From Alphaproteobacteria bacterium (GTDB lineage: Bacteria; Myxococcota_A; UBA796; GCA-2862545): a stretch of 64,000 bases of DNA. Of this stretch, positions 46,697-54,733 are shown in pieces (positions within the stretch are counted from its first letter, which is position 1; every line of letters begins with the position of its first letter). Position numbers and translations under genes: made by a program. Where the stretch lies: positions 1 through 64,000 of the forward strand of contig JACKER010000021.1 in the NCBI GenBank assembly GCA_020632925.1, read 5' to 3'. The notes below the pieces were generated by a model. That model was not told where the DNA came from, made no database searches, and was given only the letters and a program-made list of their open reading frames with translations.

Positions 46697-48385
46697 CTAC
46701 TTGGCGGCCGGGCGGTGTTCCTCGATCGTGTAGCGGTACCCCTGCTCCGTGAGGAACAGCTGGCGCTTCATCGCGAACTCCTGCTCCTTGGAGTCGGAGG
46801 TCACGACGGAGAAGAAGTGGGCACGGTGCTCCTTGGGACGCAGGATGCGACCCAGGCGCTGAGCCTCCTCCTGGCGGGAGCCGAAGCTGCCGGAGACCTG
46901 GATGGCGACCGAGGCGTCCGGCAGGTCGATCGCGAAGTTCGCGACCTTGCTGACCACGAGGCGGCGGATCTCGCCGCGGCGGAACTTGAGGAACAGACGG
47001 TCGCGCTCGCGGTGCGGCGTCTCGCCCGTGATGAGCGGGGCGTCGAGCTCCTTGGAGAGGCGCTTGAGCTGCTGGAGGTACGTCCCGATGATGAGCGTGG
47101 GCTCGTCGGGGTGCCGGTCCACCAGCGCCTGGACGACGTCGAGCTTGACGGGGTTCTCGGACGCGAGCCGGAACTTCTCGTTCTCGTCGGCCCGCTCGTA
47201 CCGTTCGCGGTCGCGGGGCATGAGCGGGACGCGCACCTCGTAGCACTCGGCCTCGGCGACGAAGCCCTGCTTCTCGAGCACCTGCCAGGGCAGGTCGAAG
47301 CGCTTGGGGCCGACGAGGCTGAAGACGTCGCCCTCGCGGCCGTCCTCCCGGATCAGCGTCGCCGTGACGCCGAGCCGGCGGCAGCCCTGGAGCTCCGCGG
47401 TCGCGCCGAACACCGGCGCCGGCAGGAGGTGCACCTCGTCGTAGATCAACAGGCCCCAGTTGTGGTCCCGGAACAGGTGGAGGTGCTCGTAGTCCTTGTC
47501 CTTGCTGCGCCGGTACGTCAGCACCTGGTACGTCGCGACCGTCACCGGGGCGATGCGCTTCTCGGTGCCGGTGTAGATCCCGACCTGCTCCTCGGTGAGC
47601 GTGGTCTTGTCGAGCAGCTCGCGGACCCACTGGTTCACGGCCGTCTGGTTGTTGCACAGGATGAGCGTGTGCTCGCCGACGCGCTGCATCGCCACCATGG
47701 ACACGATGGTCTTGCCCGCGCCGCAGGGCAGCACGACGACGCCGTGCCCGCCGGCGGGCTTGCCCTCCATGAACCAGCGATCGACCGCGAGCTGCTGGTA
47801 CTCGCGGATCTGGAAGGGCTTGCCGTTGCCCACCATCGTCTCGCGGAGGCGGAACGGCAGCGCATCGCCCTCGTTGAACCCGGCCACGTCGGCGACGGGC
47901 CAGCGCTCCTGGAGCAGGCGCTGCTTGAAGATGCCGCGCTGACCGGCATCGATCACGTGGTCCCGCTTCCCGTCGGGCCGGACCATCTCCTTGCCCGTCT
48001 GGGTCTGCAGCACCATCTTCTGGACGAAGAGCGTGTCGAAGTGCACCCGGATGAGGCGCTTCGGCTCGGTCGGGTGCGGGCGGAGCTGGACGAGGCCGTA
48101 CCGCTGGATCGTGTCGTCGATCGTCGAGAGCACCTGGCTCGGGATGTCGAACTTCGACAGGCCGCGGAGCGTGTTCACGATCTCGTCGCGGCTCATCCCG
48201 GCGCTGGCGGCGTTCCACAGGGACAGCGCGGTGATGCGGTAGGTGTGCAGGAGCTCGGGCGAGCTCTCGATCTCCGCGAACCGGGACAGGAAGTCGCGCG
48301 CTCGATCGAACTGCGGGTGGCGGGTCTCGAGGAGGACCTTCCCGTCCCCCTGGATGATGATGGGGTTCGTCGGGTTGATCGCCAT
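46697..48385 (-). CDS. DNA repair helicase, XPB family
   Basis: 562 aa. SF2 helicase: Walker A LPCGAGKT (219-226), DEVH box (316-319), the XPB RED motif (346-348) and motif VI QRLGRILRPKEHRAHF. An N-terminal damage-recognition-like domain (about 1-190) precedes the core. The archaeal/eukaryotic XPB unwinds DNA at damage in nucleotide excision repair; bacterial forms are known in actinobacteria and deltaproteobacteria-like groups. ATG 48385 has no clear ribosome site. It is followed by the helicase-associated gene and xseB, together a likely DNA-repair operon. Confidence 0.9.
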   Translation of the reverse strand: MAINPTNPIIIQGDGKVLLETRHPQFDRARDFLSRFAEIESSPELLHTYRITALSLWNAASAGMSRDEIVNTLRGLSKFDIPSQVLSTIDDTIQRYGLVQLRPHPTEPKRLIRVHFDTLFVQKMVLQTQTGKEMVRPDGKRDHVIDAGQRGIFKQRLLQERWPVADVAGFNEGDALPFRLRETMVGNGKPFQIREYQQLAVDRWFMEGKPAGGHGVVVLPCGAGKTIVSMVAMQRVGEHTLILCNNQTAVNQWVRELLDKTTLTEEQVGIYTGTEKRIAPVTVATYQVLTYRRSKDKDYEHLHLFRDHNWGLLIYDEVHLLPAPVFGATAELQGCRRLGVTATLIREDGREGDVFSLVGPKRFDLPWQVLEKQGFVAEAECYEVRVPLMPRDRERYERADENEKFRLASENPVKLDVVQALVDRHPDEPTLIIGTYLQQLKRLSKELDAPLITGETPHRERDRLFLKFRRGEIRRLVVSKVANFAIDLPDASVAIQVSGSFGSRQEEAQRLGRILRPKEHRAHFFSVVTSDSKEQEFAMKRQLFLTEQGYRYTIEEHRPAAK

Positions 48386-48585
48386 GTCTATCGGACCATG
48401 TCCGAACCCCTGGGAAATGGGGGGGGGCCTTCGGCCGGACGTACCCGAGCGGGCGGGCTGCGTGCGGCTCCGCTGCGCGACCCCGGGGAGACCGGCGGGC
48501 GGAGCGGACGAAAACGGGTGTCCCACACGATGACCGTGCGGACGAACCCAGGAGGGGGGTCGATGGAACCCTTCCTCCCGGTCCC

Positions 48586-48614
48586 ATCCTTACAAACCCC
48601 GTCGGCCATGTCAA
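48586..48614 (-). promoter_or_regulatory. Candidate promoter of the XPB operon
   Basis: On the minus strand a perfect -35 TTGACA (fwd TGTCAA 48609-48614), then 16-17 nt and TAAGGAT (48586-48592) as a weak -10. The leader to the ATG at 48385 would be about 200 nt. Confidence 0.4.
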
Positions 48615-48662
48615 GAACCCGAGGACTTTCTTCGGTCGACCCGGAGGCATCGGGGCTGCTGC

Positions 48663-48739
48663 GGACTACGGACTACGGGCTACAGGCTACAGGCCACAGG
48701 CCACAGGCTGCAGGCTACAGGCTTCGGGCTTCGGGCTTC
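48663..48739. repeat. Left 7-bp tandem array of the four-helix-bundle cassette
   Basis: Eleven consecutive 7-bp units of the form RGGCTAC or near (GGACTAC, GGGCTAC, AGGCTAC, AGGCCAC, AGGCTGC, AGGCTTC, GGGCTTC) from 48663 to 48739, degrading into longer variants up to about 48780. Its inverse (GTAGCCT/GTAGCCC) appears on the other side of the gene at 49346-49392. Together with 48386-48662 (XPB promoter) and 48781-48936 (GC-rich, no gene) it fills the 550-bp gap. Confidence 0.8.
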
Positions 48740-48936
48740 GGGTTGGCTTCGGGCTGGCCTCGGGCTTCGAGGTTGTTCGCGATTCCGATTCCGGTTTGGT
48801 TCGCGGCTCCGGGTCGCGGTTCCGGCTTCGTCCGGCTTCCGGCGTGAGGGCTCCGTGTTCCGTCCTCCGACCTCGGATTTCCGGTCTCCGACCTCGGTGC
48901 CGGAATACCCGGACGCCCTGCTCGAGGGGAGGCCGG

Positions 48937-49356
48937 GTGGGCCGGGATCATCGAAAGCTCCGTGTTTTCGGCCTGGCGGACCAGCTGGTCGTCGACGTGT
49001 ATCGGGCCACCCAGGCGCTTCCGCCAGGGGAACGCTTCGGATTGCAGTCGCAGATCCGCCGCTCGACGGTGTCCGCTGCCGTCAACATCGTCGAAGGCTG
49101 CACGCGGCGGACCACCAGCGACTACCTCCACTTCCTGACCGTCTCCCTGGGATCGGCGAGCGAGGCCCGGTACCTGCTCGAGCTCGCGGCACGCTTGGAG
49201 ATGATACCAGCGAACCGGGTCGACCCCCTGGTCGTACGCTTCTCCGACCTCGTTCGGGGCCTCCAGAAACTGATCGACACGCTGGAGCCTCGACCAGGCC
49301 GTAGCCATACCCGGAATTCCGGCCCAGACCGAGAAGCCGGGTTTCGTAGCCCGTAG
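48937..49356 (+). CDS. Four-helix-bundle protein (23S rRNA intervening-sequence protein family)
   Basis: 139 aa. RDHRKLRVFGLADQLVVDVYRAT ... FGLQSQIRRSTVSAAVNIVEGCTR ... SASEARYLLELA matches the S23 ribosomal/IVP four-helix-bundle family (TIGR02436/PF05635). These small proteins are found inside 23S rRNA genes and scattered through genomes; the same fold is used by the Avd protein of diversity-generating retroelements, but no reverse transcriptase or variable repeat is nearby. GTG at 48937 with GGGGAGG upstream is chosen; the longer frame upstream runs through repeats. Confidence 0.85.
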   Translation: MGRDHRKLRVFGLADQLVVDVYRATQALPPGERFGLQSQIRRSTVSAAVNIVEGCTRRTTSDYLHFLTVSLGSASEARYLLELAARLEMIPANRVDPLVVRFSDLVRGLQKLIDTLEPRPGRSHTRNSGPDREAGFRSP

Positions 49357-49392
49357 CCCGAACCGAAGCCTGTAGCCTGTAGCCTGTAGCCC
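49346..49392. repeat. Right 7-bp array, inverted relative to the left one
   Basis: GTAGCCC GTAGCCC, a short interruption (GAACCGAAGCCT), then GTAGCCT GTAGCCT GTAGCCC. The reverse complement gives GGGCTAC and AGGCTAC, the units of the left array. The first two copies overlap the 3' end of the four-helix-bundle gene (stop 49356). Confidence 0.8.
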
Positions 49393-49415
49393 GGATCCGC
49401 TACCGACCCGCCCGC

Positions 49416-49904
49416 TCAGCCCTTCTTCTTCGGTCCCACCAGGGTGCGCAGCGTGGCGCGGACGACCACGTCGCCGCTCGCGTCGTGCAGCGTCACGGGG
49501 ACGTCGATCTGCTGCCGCTCGCTGGTCGGGGGGACCTCGACCTCGCAGCGCCCGGTGATGGGGCCGCGGGCCTTCTTCACGTACTCGAGGTCCATGCCGG
49601 CCACGATGAAGCGCGCGTCGTCGGGCAGGGTGTACGCCACGGCGACGTTGCCGGTGAGCTCCGCGAGGTTCGCGAGCGCGACGGCGTGCACCGAGCGCAG
49701 GTGGTTGCGGACGGCGGGTCGGTCCGGCATCACGACCTCGGCGCGACCCTTCTCGAGGTGGACCACCTTGGCGCGGATGCTGCCCGTGTACCGCGCGGCG
49801 CGACCGATCGCGCGGCTGAACAGGGTCTTGCCGCCGGGAATCCACGAGAGGCGGTCCCACATGGTGCGGACCGGGTTGCCGGGCACGTCGAGGTCGATAC
49901 GCAT
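49416..49904 (-). CDS. DUF4442 hot-dog-fold protein (thioesterase-like)
   Basis: 162 aa. DUF4442 is a hot-dog fold related to PaaI-type acyl-CoA thioesterases: HLRSVHAVALANLAELTGNVAVAYTLP is the long central helix region and the beta-strands after it complete the fold. No signal peptide; the basic C-terminus (VGPKKKG) is short. Start ATG 49904 has AGGAG a few nt upstream. The gene is divergent from the S51-type peptidase gene, 28 bp between the chosen starts. Confidence 0.8.
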   Translation of the reverse strand: MRIDLDVPGNPVRTMWDRLSWIPGGKTLFSRAIGRAARYTGSIRAKVVHLEKGRAEVVMPDRPAVRNHLRSVHAVALANLAELTGNVAVAYTLPDDARFIVAGMDLEYVKKARGPITGRCEVEVPPTSERQQIDVPVTLHDASGDVVVRATLRTLVGPKKKG

Positions 49905-49932
49905 GGCGCTCCTCTATGTCGCGGAGGGGTGC

Positions 49933-51087
49933 GTGCACAGCTCCGATCCGATGGGCGAGCGCCCGGGTCGAATCCTGCTCAACGGCAACGCGGAGTCGAT
50001 CGACCGCTTCGTCCAGCTGGCGAACCGGACGCTCGGCCCCTCGACGCACCGCGACGAGGAGGCGCGCGCGCGGGACGCGATCCTCGTGTGTACGGCGGCC
50101 TGGGGCCCGACGGAGCTCAACGACGCCGCCGTGCGCCGGGGCTTCGCCCGCAGCGGACGCGGGCACAAGGGGCGGTACGTCGACAACCTCGGCATCCACA
50201 CCGCGATGACGCGCTTCCTCTCCGAGCGACCCGTCGTGGCCGCGCTGTACGAGGAGCACGAGGCCGTCTGGCGCGAGCTGTACACGACGTACACGATGGA
50301 GAACGACGCCACCGTCGCGCACCTCCGACGCATCTGGGCGCGGTGCAACGAGGTCCTGCCCGAGCTGACGATGCACGACCTGCTCGCGACCGCGCGCGAC
50401 CTGCCGCCCGGCCCACGGACCCGGCCCACGCGCGTGTTCCTGCGGACGGCCTTCGCCAACCAGCTCCGCCGCCTGGTCGCCGACCTCGCCGAGGCGGACG
50501 AGCGGCACGCGAGCGCGCTCAAGCAACTGTGGACGCACTTCCACCTCGCCGCCGGCATCGAGTTCGATCCGCTGTGGCAGGAGACGCGCGCCCGCCTGCT
50601 GGACGCCGTGCTGAACGCCTCGGCGCTCGTCATCCCCGGTGGCAGCCCGTCGAGGCTGCTCGTCGGCTTCCGCTTCTTCGCGATGGAGTACGTCGTGACC
50701 GAGGCCGTGCGTCGCGGCATCTCCATCTTCGGCACGTCCGCCGGCGCGATGTGCCTGGGTCGCCGGGTCGTCGTGTTCAACGACAAGGGCAACCCGAGGC
50801 AGGAGTTCCAGATCCTCGAGAACGGGCTGCGTCTCGTGGAGGGTCTGCAGATCTTCCCGCACGTCACCGACCGCGTGCAGACCGAGGACCCCGCGAACCT
50901 GGCCTACCTCGCGGCCCGCTTCCACCACCGGGCCTGCGTCGGGCTGAACCAGGGCTCCGTGCTGGAGCTGGTGCCGGCGGGCGGCCGCTGGCGGGCGACC
51001 TCGGTGGGCGACGAGGACGTGGTGGTCTTCGGGCGGACCGGCGAGAAGCACCGCTACCCTCCCGGGGCCACCGTCACCGACATCTGA
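49933..51087 (+). CDS. S51/cyanophycinase-like class I amidotransferase-fold protein
   Basis: 384 aa. The nucleophile elbow GTSAGAMC (267-274, Ser269) and VIPGGSPSRLL are hallmarks of the peptidase S51/cyanophycinase group (Ser-His-Glu/Asp hydrolases). About 190 N-terminal helical residues precede the catalytic core, longer than in PepE. Cyanophycin synthetase is not nearby, so a general exopeptidase-type role is as likely as cyanophycin degradation. GTG 49933 is chosen because GGAGGGG lies just upstream; the ATG at 49903 overlaps the divergent start codon and is a weaker choice. Confidence 0.75.
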   Translation: MHSSDPMGERPGRILLNGNAESIDRFVQLANRTLGPSTHRDEEARARDAILVCTAAWGPTELNDAAVRRGFARSGRGHKGRYVDNLGIHTAMTRFLSERPVVAALYEEHEAVWRELYTTYTMENDATVAHLRRIWARCNEVLPELTMHDLLATARDLPPGPRTRPTRVFLRTAFANQLRRLVADLAEADERHASALKQLWTHFHLAAGIEFDPLWQETRARLLDAVLNASALVIPGGSPSRLLVGFRFFAMEYVVTEAVRRGISIFGTSAGAMCLGRRVVVFNDKGNPRQEFQILENGLRLVEGLQIFPHVTDRVQTEDPANLAYLAARFHHRACVGLNQGSVLELVPAGGRWRATSVGDEDVVVFGRTGEKHRYPPGATVTDI

Positions 51088-51156
51088 TGTCGTCGGTCGA
51101 CGGCACGGACTGTCGTCACCACGGCCGACATCGAGTCATTCCCGGCCTTCCTTCGT

Positions 51157-51171
51157 TGGCACGGTCCGTGC
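51157..51171 (+). promoter_or_regulatory. Second sigma-54 promoter
   Basis: TGGCACG-GTCC-GTGC fits the sigma-54 pattern (GG and GC pairs correctly spaced; the first T of TTGC is G). The predicted start is near 51183, 19 nt before the GTG at 51202, with the CGGAGG ribosome site inside the leader. A perfect dyad GCACGG-T-CCGTGC (51159-51171) coincides with it, which is a partial alternative explanation. Confidence 0.6.
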
Positions 51172-51201
51172 GAATGGGTCTCCTCGACGACGGAGGTTCT
51201 C

Positions 51202-51477
51202 GTGTTCGAGTCGACGACCTGGATGACGCTGTTCGCGGTGGGGATGTTGGGCGTGCTGCTGCTCGGGTTCGGTCCGTTCGGTCCGTTCGGCATCGGCGCC
51301 ACGCTGTTCGCGATGGCGGCGGGCCCGCTGGTGCTCGGGTGGCTCTTCCTGATGGGGCCTCCGGAGCGTGGCTCGAGGGCGACCGGCACCTGGCTGCTCG
51401 GGCTGGCCGGGGTCGCGCTCTGCGTGACGGCGCTGTTCAAGCTGCCGTTCTTCCTCGCCTTCCTGCTGCTCGGCTGA
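51202..51477 (+). CDS. Small membrane protein behind a sigma-54 promoter
   Basis: 91 aa. Three hydrophobic segments (about 7-23, 28-50, 62-89) with a Gly-Pro-Phe repeat (GFGPFGPFGIG). GTG start with GGAGG upstream. No family recognised. The stop is followed within 3 bp by the stop of the convergent hydrolase-like gene. Transcription by sigma-54 would place it in a regulon with the four-paralog array; unproven. Confidence 0.6.
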   Translation: MFESTTWMTLFAVGMLGVLLLGFGPFGPFGIGATLFAMAAGPLVLGWLFLMGPPERGSRATGTWLLGLAGVALCVTALFKLPFFLAFLLLG

Positions 51478-51480
51478 TCA

Positions 51481-53196
51481 TCAGGCGGGGCAGAACAACC
51501 GGACGGCGTGGGGCGGGACCTGGAGCTCCACGTGCCCGCCCCTGGCTTCGACCCGAGAGCTGGTGAGCAGCTCGTCGAAGGCTCCTGACCCGTCGACGGT
51601 GGCGCTGCGCGCTTCGTTGCCGACGTTCACCATCGTCAGGACGGTGCCGCGCGCTCCGCCCTCGAACCTCCACACCAGCCAATCGTCCCCGCGGTCGGCC
51701 ACGCGAGGCGTGCTCCCCTCGAGGAAGGGCTGCATGGCGGCCCGCGCCGTACAGAGCTGCTTGATGTGGGCGGTGGGCGCCGACAGCTGACGGCCCGACA
51801 CGATCGGATCGAGCAGCGCCGCTGCGGCACGCAGGTCGGCGGCGACCTCCGCGTACCCCTGGTGGGAGTCGAAGGAGTCGTCGCGCTCCCAGCGGCGGGG
51901 CGTGGCGCGCTCGATCGACGGCACGGGCGCGCCCGCGAGGATCGCAGCGTTGCGCCACGCGTGCAGCGTCCGCATGAAGGGTTCCAGGTAGAATCGCCGG
52001 AACCGGCGATCGGGCTTCTGCGGAACAGGATCCGGGAGCTGTTTCGCGAGCCACGCAGACGGCGCTGCGCTCGGGGGCTCCTCGTGCCAGAAGCCGCCGC
52101 CGAGCGACAGCTTGTGGCCCAGCGCCAGGATCTGGTGGATGTCGTCGAGCGACCAGTGGGCCGTGAAGACCTGCGTGAATCCGGCCTGATCCCACACCCA
52201 TCGCGTCAGGAGCTCGCCCACGCTCCAGTCCTGCGACGCGCTGACGTGGCGATACAGGTTGGGGATCATCGGCCCCTCGCACATCAGAACCGCGTCGGAC
52301 TTCTCGGCGCGGATCGCCTCCCCCACGCGCCGGGCGAGCTCGACCGCCCCCTGATCGAACACCGAGCCCTCGCCCTTGGGATGGCCGTGGTCGGCGACGC
52401 ACTTCCAGCCACGCTGATACCCGTAGGAGTCGAGGTGGAGCCCGTCGAAGCCGAGCTCACCGACGATCCGACGCGCGGTCGAGACCATGTACTCGTCGAG
52501 GCCGGGCGCTGTCGGACACAGCTTGTGGGCATCCGGGTAGAGCCCGTCCTCGCGGTGTTCACGCGTCACGAGGGCCCAGTCGGCGCCTCGCTTCTTGCCG
52601 ATGGTCGACACCTTGGCCACCGTGAACAGCTCGAGGTAGCTCAGGACCCTGCCGCCCTTGGCCTGGATGGCCGCGATCCCTTCGCGCAGCGCGTCGGCGC
52701 CACCCAGATCCTGCCGCGGGACGTAGTCGCCCTTGTTCCAGACGGCCTCGTCCGCATCCTGCCCCTGCGCTCCCTCGTACCAGTCGATCAGGTACACGAT
52801 GTCCGTCCCGAGCTGACGTGCCTCGGCGAGCAGCTTCGGCAGCTCCGTGAACGACCGCAGCCGGTGGGGCAGCCCGTAGCGTCCGCCGGCGGTGAAGGTC
52901 AGCATCACGCTCCCGCCCGTGCGGGGCGCCGGACAGAAGAAGGCGGGCGCCCGACGGAACCAGGCCGGAGTGGTCGCCTGGGCCTTCGGAGGCAGCCCAC
53001 GCCCCTGGGCCTGCCCCGGCAGGAACAGCGTCCCGGGCTCGAGGGAGGCGCCGCTCCGCTGCGTCGGGAGGGGCATGCGGTGCGGTGACGGGCGCGGGAC
53101 CTGCCCTTCCGGAGCGCCCACCCCGGCGCACGCTGCCGTCGTGGCCACCCCGGCCGCTCCGATCACCACCTGCCTGCGCGTCAACGACCCGCTCAC
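51481..53196 (-). CDS. TIM-barrel glycoside-hydrolase-like lipoprotein with Tat signal
   Basis: 571 aa. Twin-Arg motif SLTRRQVVIGAAG and lipobox TAAC (Cys23) predict Tat export as a lipoprotein. The body is a TIM barrel resembling alpha-galactosidase/DUF6259-like proteins, with ELGFDGLHLDSYGY (Asp256, candidate nucleophile) and VLMCEGPM (Glu307, candidate acid/base), and a C-terminal beta domain (about 480-571). Substrate unknown. GTG start. It is 33 bp downstream of the sulfatase gene on the same strand, which suggests joint action on sulfated glycans. Confidence 0.72.
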   Translation of the reverse strand: MSGSLTRRQVVIGAAGVATTAACAGVGAPEGQVPRPSPHRMPLPTQRSGASLEPGTLFLPGQAQGRGLPPKAQATTPAWFRRAPAFFCPAPRTGGSVMLTFTAGGRYGLPHRLRSFTELPKLLAEARQLGTDIVYLIDWYEGAQGQDADEAVWNKGDYVPRQDLGGADALREGIAAIQAKGGRVLSYLELFTVAKVSTIGKKRGADWALVTREHREDGLYPDAHKLCPTAPGLDEYMVSTARRIVGELGFDGLHLDSYGYQRGWKCVADHGHPKGEGSVFDQGAVELARRVGEAIRAEKSDAVLMCEGPMIPNLYRHVSASQDWSVGELLTRWVWDQAGFTQVFTAHWSLDDIHQILALGHKLSLGGGFWHEEPPSAAPSAWLAKQLPDPVPQKPDRRFRRFYLEPFMRTLHAWRNAAILAGAPVPSIERATPRRWERDDSFDSHQGYAEVAADLRAAAALLDPIVSGRQLSAPTAHIKQLCTARAAMQPFLEGSTPRVADRGDDWLVWRFEGGARGTVLTMVNVGNEARSATVDGSGAFDELLTSSRVEARGGHVELQVPPHAVRLFCPA

Positions 53197-53229
53197 CGAC
53201 CCTCCAGAGCCACCGTCAGCGGGCGGCGT

Positions 53230-54639
53230 TCAGTATGCGTAGTGCACCGTGCGCTCGATCCGCTGCAGCTCCGCTTCGAGGCGTCGCGCCGCCTCGCGCT
53301 CGGGGCCCGCCAGCCGAGACACGTCGGTGCCCTCGCCGTCGTCGAACCGGCCGCGCAGGTCGTAGAACATCTCGCTGCCTCCCTTGTCGACGATGAGCTT
53401 GTAACGGGCGTCGCGGACCGCGCGCAGCTCGAGGTCGAACGGACCACCTCCGAGCGGGTGGAAGCGCTCGAGGTACACGAACTCGCGCTTCCCCGCCCGG
53501 CTCGGGTCCCCGAGCACCGAGAGGAAGGAGACACCGTCGATCTCGGCTCGCGGCGTCGCGCCAGCGGCCTCCGCGATCGTCGGCAGCAGGTCCACCACGT
53601 GCACCAGCGCCTGGGTCTCCCCCGGCCGTACCCCCGGACCGCTGACCAGCAGCGGCACGTTCACACCGCCCTCGAAGACGGAGAGCTTGCCGTGCGAAGG
53701 ATCGAGCGGCGGGAGGATCGCGTCGCGATCGGTGCCGTTGTCGCCGACGAAGACGACATAGGTGGTGGCGCGCTGCTCGGGCGTCATCGTGTCCAGGAGA
53801 CGCCCGATCTCGGTGTCCATCGCGGTGACGACCGCGTCGAACTTCTCGATGTCCGTCGCGTCCTTCTCGAGGTGGCCCGGGTACAGCTTCACCGGAGGGA
53901 GGTGGAATGGGGTGTGGGGCGCATTGTAGGCCACGTAGAGGAAGAACGGTCCCGACCGGTGGTGCTGCAGGAAGGCCACCGCGTCGTCCGTGGTGTCCGT
54001 GGTCGCGTACTCCTCGACCCACCTGACCTCGCCGTCGACGACCTTCTCGAACGAGCGCCAGGTCGCACGCCGGTCGGTCGAGGTGTAGAACAGGTTGCCC
54101 AACGCGCCGGCGTAGTGGTCGAAGCCCTGTGCATTCGGGTGTTTCAGGCCCGTGGGCGACTTGTAGCCGGAGAGGTGCCACTTCCCGTAGGCCACCGAGG
54201 TCCACGCCGGGTTCGAGCGCTCCAGCATCTCGGGCACCAGCTCCTCGGCGAGCGGGAGCTCGTCCGCGTCGTTCGCGATCTCGACGATGGCACCGAAGCC
54301 CGTCCGACGCCCGTAGCGACCCGTGAGCAGCGCCGCTCGGGTGGGAGAGCACACGGGGTTCGCGTACGCGTTGCGGAACAGCACCGATCGAGCAGCCAGC
54401 GCGTCGAGGCGAGGCGTGCGGGGGGCCTTCGGATGCTCCCCGTACGACGCGAGCTTGTCGGTGCCGAGATCGTCAGCGACGATCACGATCCAGTTGGCAG
54501 GTGTCCCCGTGGGCTTCGGCGCGGACGGCGTGATCGCATCGGGGAAGGCGCCCTTCGGTCGTCCGGTCGCTCCACCCGAGCAGGCGAGCACGAAGCACAC
54601 GGAGACTGCAGCGACGAGGATCGGGGAGCGCTTGTCCAG
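53230..54639 (-). CDS. Sulfatase lipoprotein, apparently with a CTG start
   Basis: 469 aa as called. Formylglycine-dependent sulfatase: CSPTR (97-101, Cys97 becomes formylglycine), VADDLG metal-binding Asps (55-60), GKWHLSGY, and NGTD near the end of the core. No in-frame ATG, GTG or TTG near 54639 gives a signal peptide, but a CTG at 54639 preceded by AGGAGG with 5-nt spacing starts MDKRSPILVAAVSVCFVLAC, a textbook lipoprotein leader. Upstream GTG candidates (54732 and 54795) have no ribosome site. It is divergent from the arylsulfate sulfotransferase gene. Confidence 0.82.
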   Translation of the reverse strand: MDKRSPILVAAVSVCFVLACSGGATGRPKGAFPDAITPSAPKPTGTPANWIVIVADDLGTDKLASYGEHPKAPRTPRLDALAARSVLFRNAYANPVCSPTRAALLTGRYGRRTGFGAIVEIANDADELPLAEELVPEMLERSNPAWTSVAYGKWHLSGYKSPTGLKHPNAQGFDHYAGALGNLFYTSTDRRATWRSFEKVVDGEVRWVEEYATTDTTDDAVAFLQHHRSGPFFLYVAYNAPHTPFHLPPVKLYPGHLEKDATDIEKFDAVVTAMDTEIGRLLDTMTPEQRATTYVVFVGDNGTDRDAILPPLDPSHGKLSVFEGGVNVPLLVSGPGVRPGETQALVHVVDLLPTIAEAAGATPRAEIDGVSFLSVLGDPSRAGKREFVYLERFHPLGGGPFDLELRAVRDARYKLIVDKGGSEMFYDLRGRFDDGEGTDVSRLAGPEREAARRLEAELQRIERTVHYAY

Positions 54640-54669
54640 GAGAGCCTCCTGGACCCCGCCTGTATGCTG

Positions 54670-54684
54670 CCCGCGTGTCGCGGG
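54670..54684. promoter_or_regulatory. Inverted repeat between sulfatase and sulfotransferase genes
   Basis: CCCGCG-TGT-CGCGGG lies in the 94-bp divergent region. TATGCT (about 54663-54668) just before it could be a plus-strand -10. It may be an operator for both genes; evidence is symmetry only. Confidence 0.3.
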
Positions 54685-54733
54685 CACGCGATCGTCGAGG
54701 TAGGTTGGCCACCTGCACGGACGGAGACCCACG

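Larger units (their letters stand above)
48663..49392 (+). mobile_element. Candidate small mobile cassette: four-helix-bundle gene with inverted flanking arrays
   Basis: A single gene of the four-helix-bundle (23S rRNA intervening-sequence protein) family is flanked by 7-bp arrays in opposite orientation (RGGCTAC left, GTAGCCY right), giving a 730-bp unit with imperfect inverted termini. There is no transposase inside it. It resembles a non-autonomous element or a REP-type sequence; mobility is inferred, not shown. Confidence 0.4.

Noticed and set aside
43997..48847. A 1616-codon plus-strand frame
   Set aside because: Antisense to the helicase-associated and XPB genes; low-complexity Leu/Arg/Val protein, no start signal.
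48796..48936. N-terminal extension of the four-helix-bundle protein
   Set aside because: The upstream frame is encoded by Arg/Pro/Ser-rich repeats; a GTG at 48937 with GGGGAGG gives a normal-length family member.
48663..49392. Diversity-generating retroelement
   Set aside because: The gene has the Avd-like four-helix fold, but no reverse transcriptase or template/variable repeat pair is visible.
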